From assembly GCA_903859705.1 (NCBI GenBank), contig CAIONQ010000076.1, positions 62,001-126,000 of the forward strand: 64,000 bases of DNA, in the 5' to 3' direction. Below the pieces are notes generated by a model that did not search any database, was not told the DNA's origin, and saw only the letters and a list, made by a program, of their open reading frames with translations. Source of the DNA: an uncultured Chthonomonas sp. (GTDB lineage: Bacteria > Armatimonadota > Chthonomonadetes > Chthonomonadales > Chthonomonadaceae). Position numbers and translations under genes: made by a program. Below, one piece after another: positions 63,222 to 64,000 of the stretch. Position 1 is the first letter of the stretch. The number at the start of each line of letters is the position of its first letter.

Positions 63222-63951
63222 TCTGTTTTAGTGCACTGTTTGCCGACCGTGATGCTTCCAGAAATACCAGAGATAGTGTGCTTACTTGTTGTGTATTAAG
63301 AGTGGGCTGTAAACTGGCCACCAGCCTGAGTATGTCTTTAGCCAGTACTGCGTGTACTGCTTGAAGCCCCGGTGTATTTAACTGTTGCGTTTCGCAGAAA
63401 ACAACACTGCAGTAACAGGGAACGGGAAATTGTGCTGCTGACGGCGTGACGCCAAGCTGTTGCCCAACAAACCGGGCTACGGATGCCTCATTGCGTTTGG
63501 CCTGAGCAGATGGGTTGGCCCTAAGGGCAATTCGGTAGTTGTTGCTGGTGCGGCGATACCATTTGCCACTTTCAAATTCTATGCAGCCCGCATAGGTTTT
63601 TACTTCCATCACCAGCACGCCGTGCGGGCCAATGAGCACGGCATCGGTATCGCCCTGTTTAGAATTTGGTGCGGCAAATGCCGTTACCAGTGTAAAGGTA
63701 TCTGGCAGTGCAGAAAGCAGCATCTTAACCTGCTTTTCACCCTGGTAGCCGCGTACCCAGGTGCTATACCCGGCACTCAGAGCGTCGCCGCCTTCTAAGA
63801 GCGCATATAGCATCAGGAATGGCACCGCTGCTAATAAGATGTGCGCCACAAATATTGATAACAGGCATAGGATGATGCCAGCAATAATAGCTAATGCAAG
63901 AATATTCTGGGCTTTGTTCTGGGTATAGGATGGATACTCAATAAGCCTCAT
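63199..63951 (-). CDS. NERD-domain membrane protein
   Basis: 250 aa, AAGGAGA 7 nt before the ATG. Two TM helices near the N-terminus (about residues 17-55), then the NERD (nuclease-related) domain: RGYQGEKQVKMLLSALP and GDTDAVLIGPHGVLVMEVKTYAG with the D...ExK catalytic pattern. The C-terminal half is helical, without known motifs. NERD proteins are restriction-endonuclease-fold and often linked to DNA processing; a membrane-anchored form is common, and its substrate is not known. Confidence 0.85.
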   Translation of the reverse strand: MRLIEYPSYTQNKAQNILALAIIAGIILCLLSIFVAHILLAAVPFLMLYALLEGGDALSAGYSTWVRGYQGEKQVKMLLSALPDTFTLVTAFAAPNSKQGDTDAVLIGPHGVLVMEVKTYAGCIEFESGKWYRRTSNNYRIALRANPSAQAKRNEASVARFVGQQLGVTPSAAQFPVPCYCSVVFCETQQLNTPGLQAVHAVLAKDILRLVASLQPTLNTQQVSTLSLVFLEASRSANSALKQRKAARTV

Positions 63952-64000
63952 TCCTATCTCTCCTTATGAGATTACCGGGGGAATCCCATCTGCAGGTTAT
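63952..64000. other. Window end, upstream of the NERD gene
   Basis: The last 49 nt hold the Shine-Dalgarno region of the NERD gene and no other feature. Confidence 0.4.

Noticed and set aside
1-64000. CRISPR arrays, rRNA genes, insertion sequences and prophage
   Set aside because: Looked for spaced direct repeats, rRNA-like stretches, transposases and phage structural genes; none seen. The Xer recombinase is of the chromosomal type.

Overview
The window reads as one contiguous stretch of a free-living bacterial chromosome. It is gene-dense, with about 54 supported protein genes on both strands, intrinsic terminators between convergent genes and mostly good Shine-Dalgarno sites. Several features suggest Armatimonadota or a related planctomycete-like lineage: a large multi-pass membrane protein that looks like DUF6785/DUF6784, a DUF1080 (3-keto-disaccharide hydrolase) protein, a PEP-CTERM protein, Tat-exported sugar enzymes, many Gfo/Idh/MocA oxidoreductases, a fused alpha/beta E1 dehydrogenase, and a c-di-AMP receptor next to thymidylate kinase. 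This placement is an inference from gene families; there is no rRNA or tRNA gene to test it.

Layout. 1-4.3 kb: two overlapping secreted amidohydrolase-like genes, the first cut by the window edge. 4.3-7.3 kb: small membrane or exported hypothetical proteins in repeat-rich DNA, with a consensus promoter, a structured transcript and a terminator at 4.6-4.86 kb. 7.3-13.3 kb: a sugar module (two Gfo/Idh/MocA genes and a ROK kinase), convergent with a Gfo/Idh/MocA, serine hydrolase and trpG operon. 13.5-16.3 kb: a PEP-CTERM LamG protein and a Tat-exported hydrolase-like protein. 16.3-21.3 kb (minus): R3H-domain ATPase, thymidylate kinase, c-di-AMP receptor and a giant membrane protein. 21.4-28.1 kb (minus): GH31 glycosidase, ABC-F ATPase, and a histidine kinase/OmpR regulator pair. 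28.3-30.6 kb: a divergent pseudokinase-TM-FecR protein. 30.7-40.4 kb: fused E1 dehydrogenase, amine oxidase, ABA4-like membrane protein, UvrD-type helicase, SEC-C protein, START-domain protein, ROK glucokinase. 41-42.4 kb: ArsR/AHSA1/DinB operon. 42.5-51.6 kb: MogA-LarC fusion, CAX antiporter, prenyl synthase, FAD oxidase, GH5-like enzyme, ThyX and SerS. 51.8-58 kb: a helicase-associated protein, then an accessory-looking region of hypothetical genes, paralogous immunity-like genes and an ankyrin protein. 58-64 kb: HolB, a small KOW-like protein, XerC/D, GDPD, a lipoprotein, DUF1080 and NERD.

Working together: many genes fit a saprophyte that imports and oxidises oligosaccharides (GH31, GH5-like, DUF1080, ROK, Gfo/Idh/MocA). 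dTMP supply (ThyX, Tmk), clamp loading (HolB) and chromosome resolution (Xer) are standard housekeeping. The items most worth a second look are the MogA-LarC fusion, the pseudokinase-FecR/two-component pair that shares an intergenic region with an 11-bp-phased direct repeat, two sites where a perfect -35/-10 promoter reads into structured non-coding RNA, and the degenerate amidohydrolase repeats.
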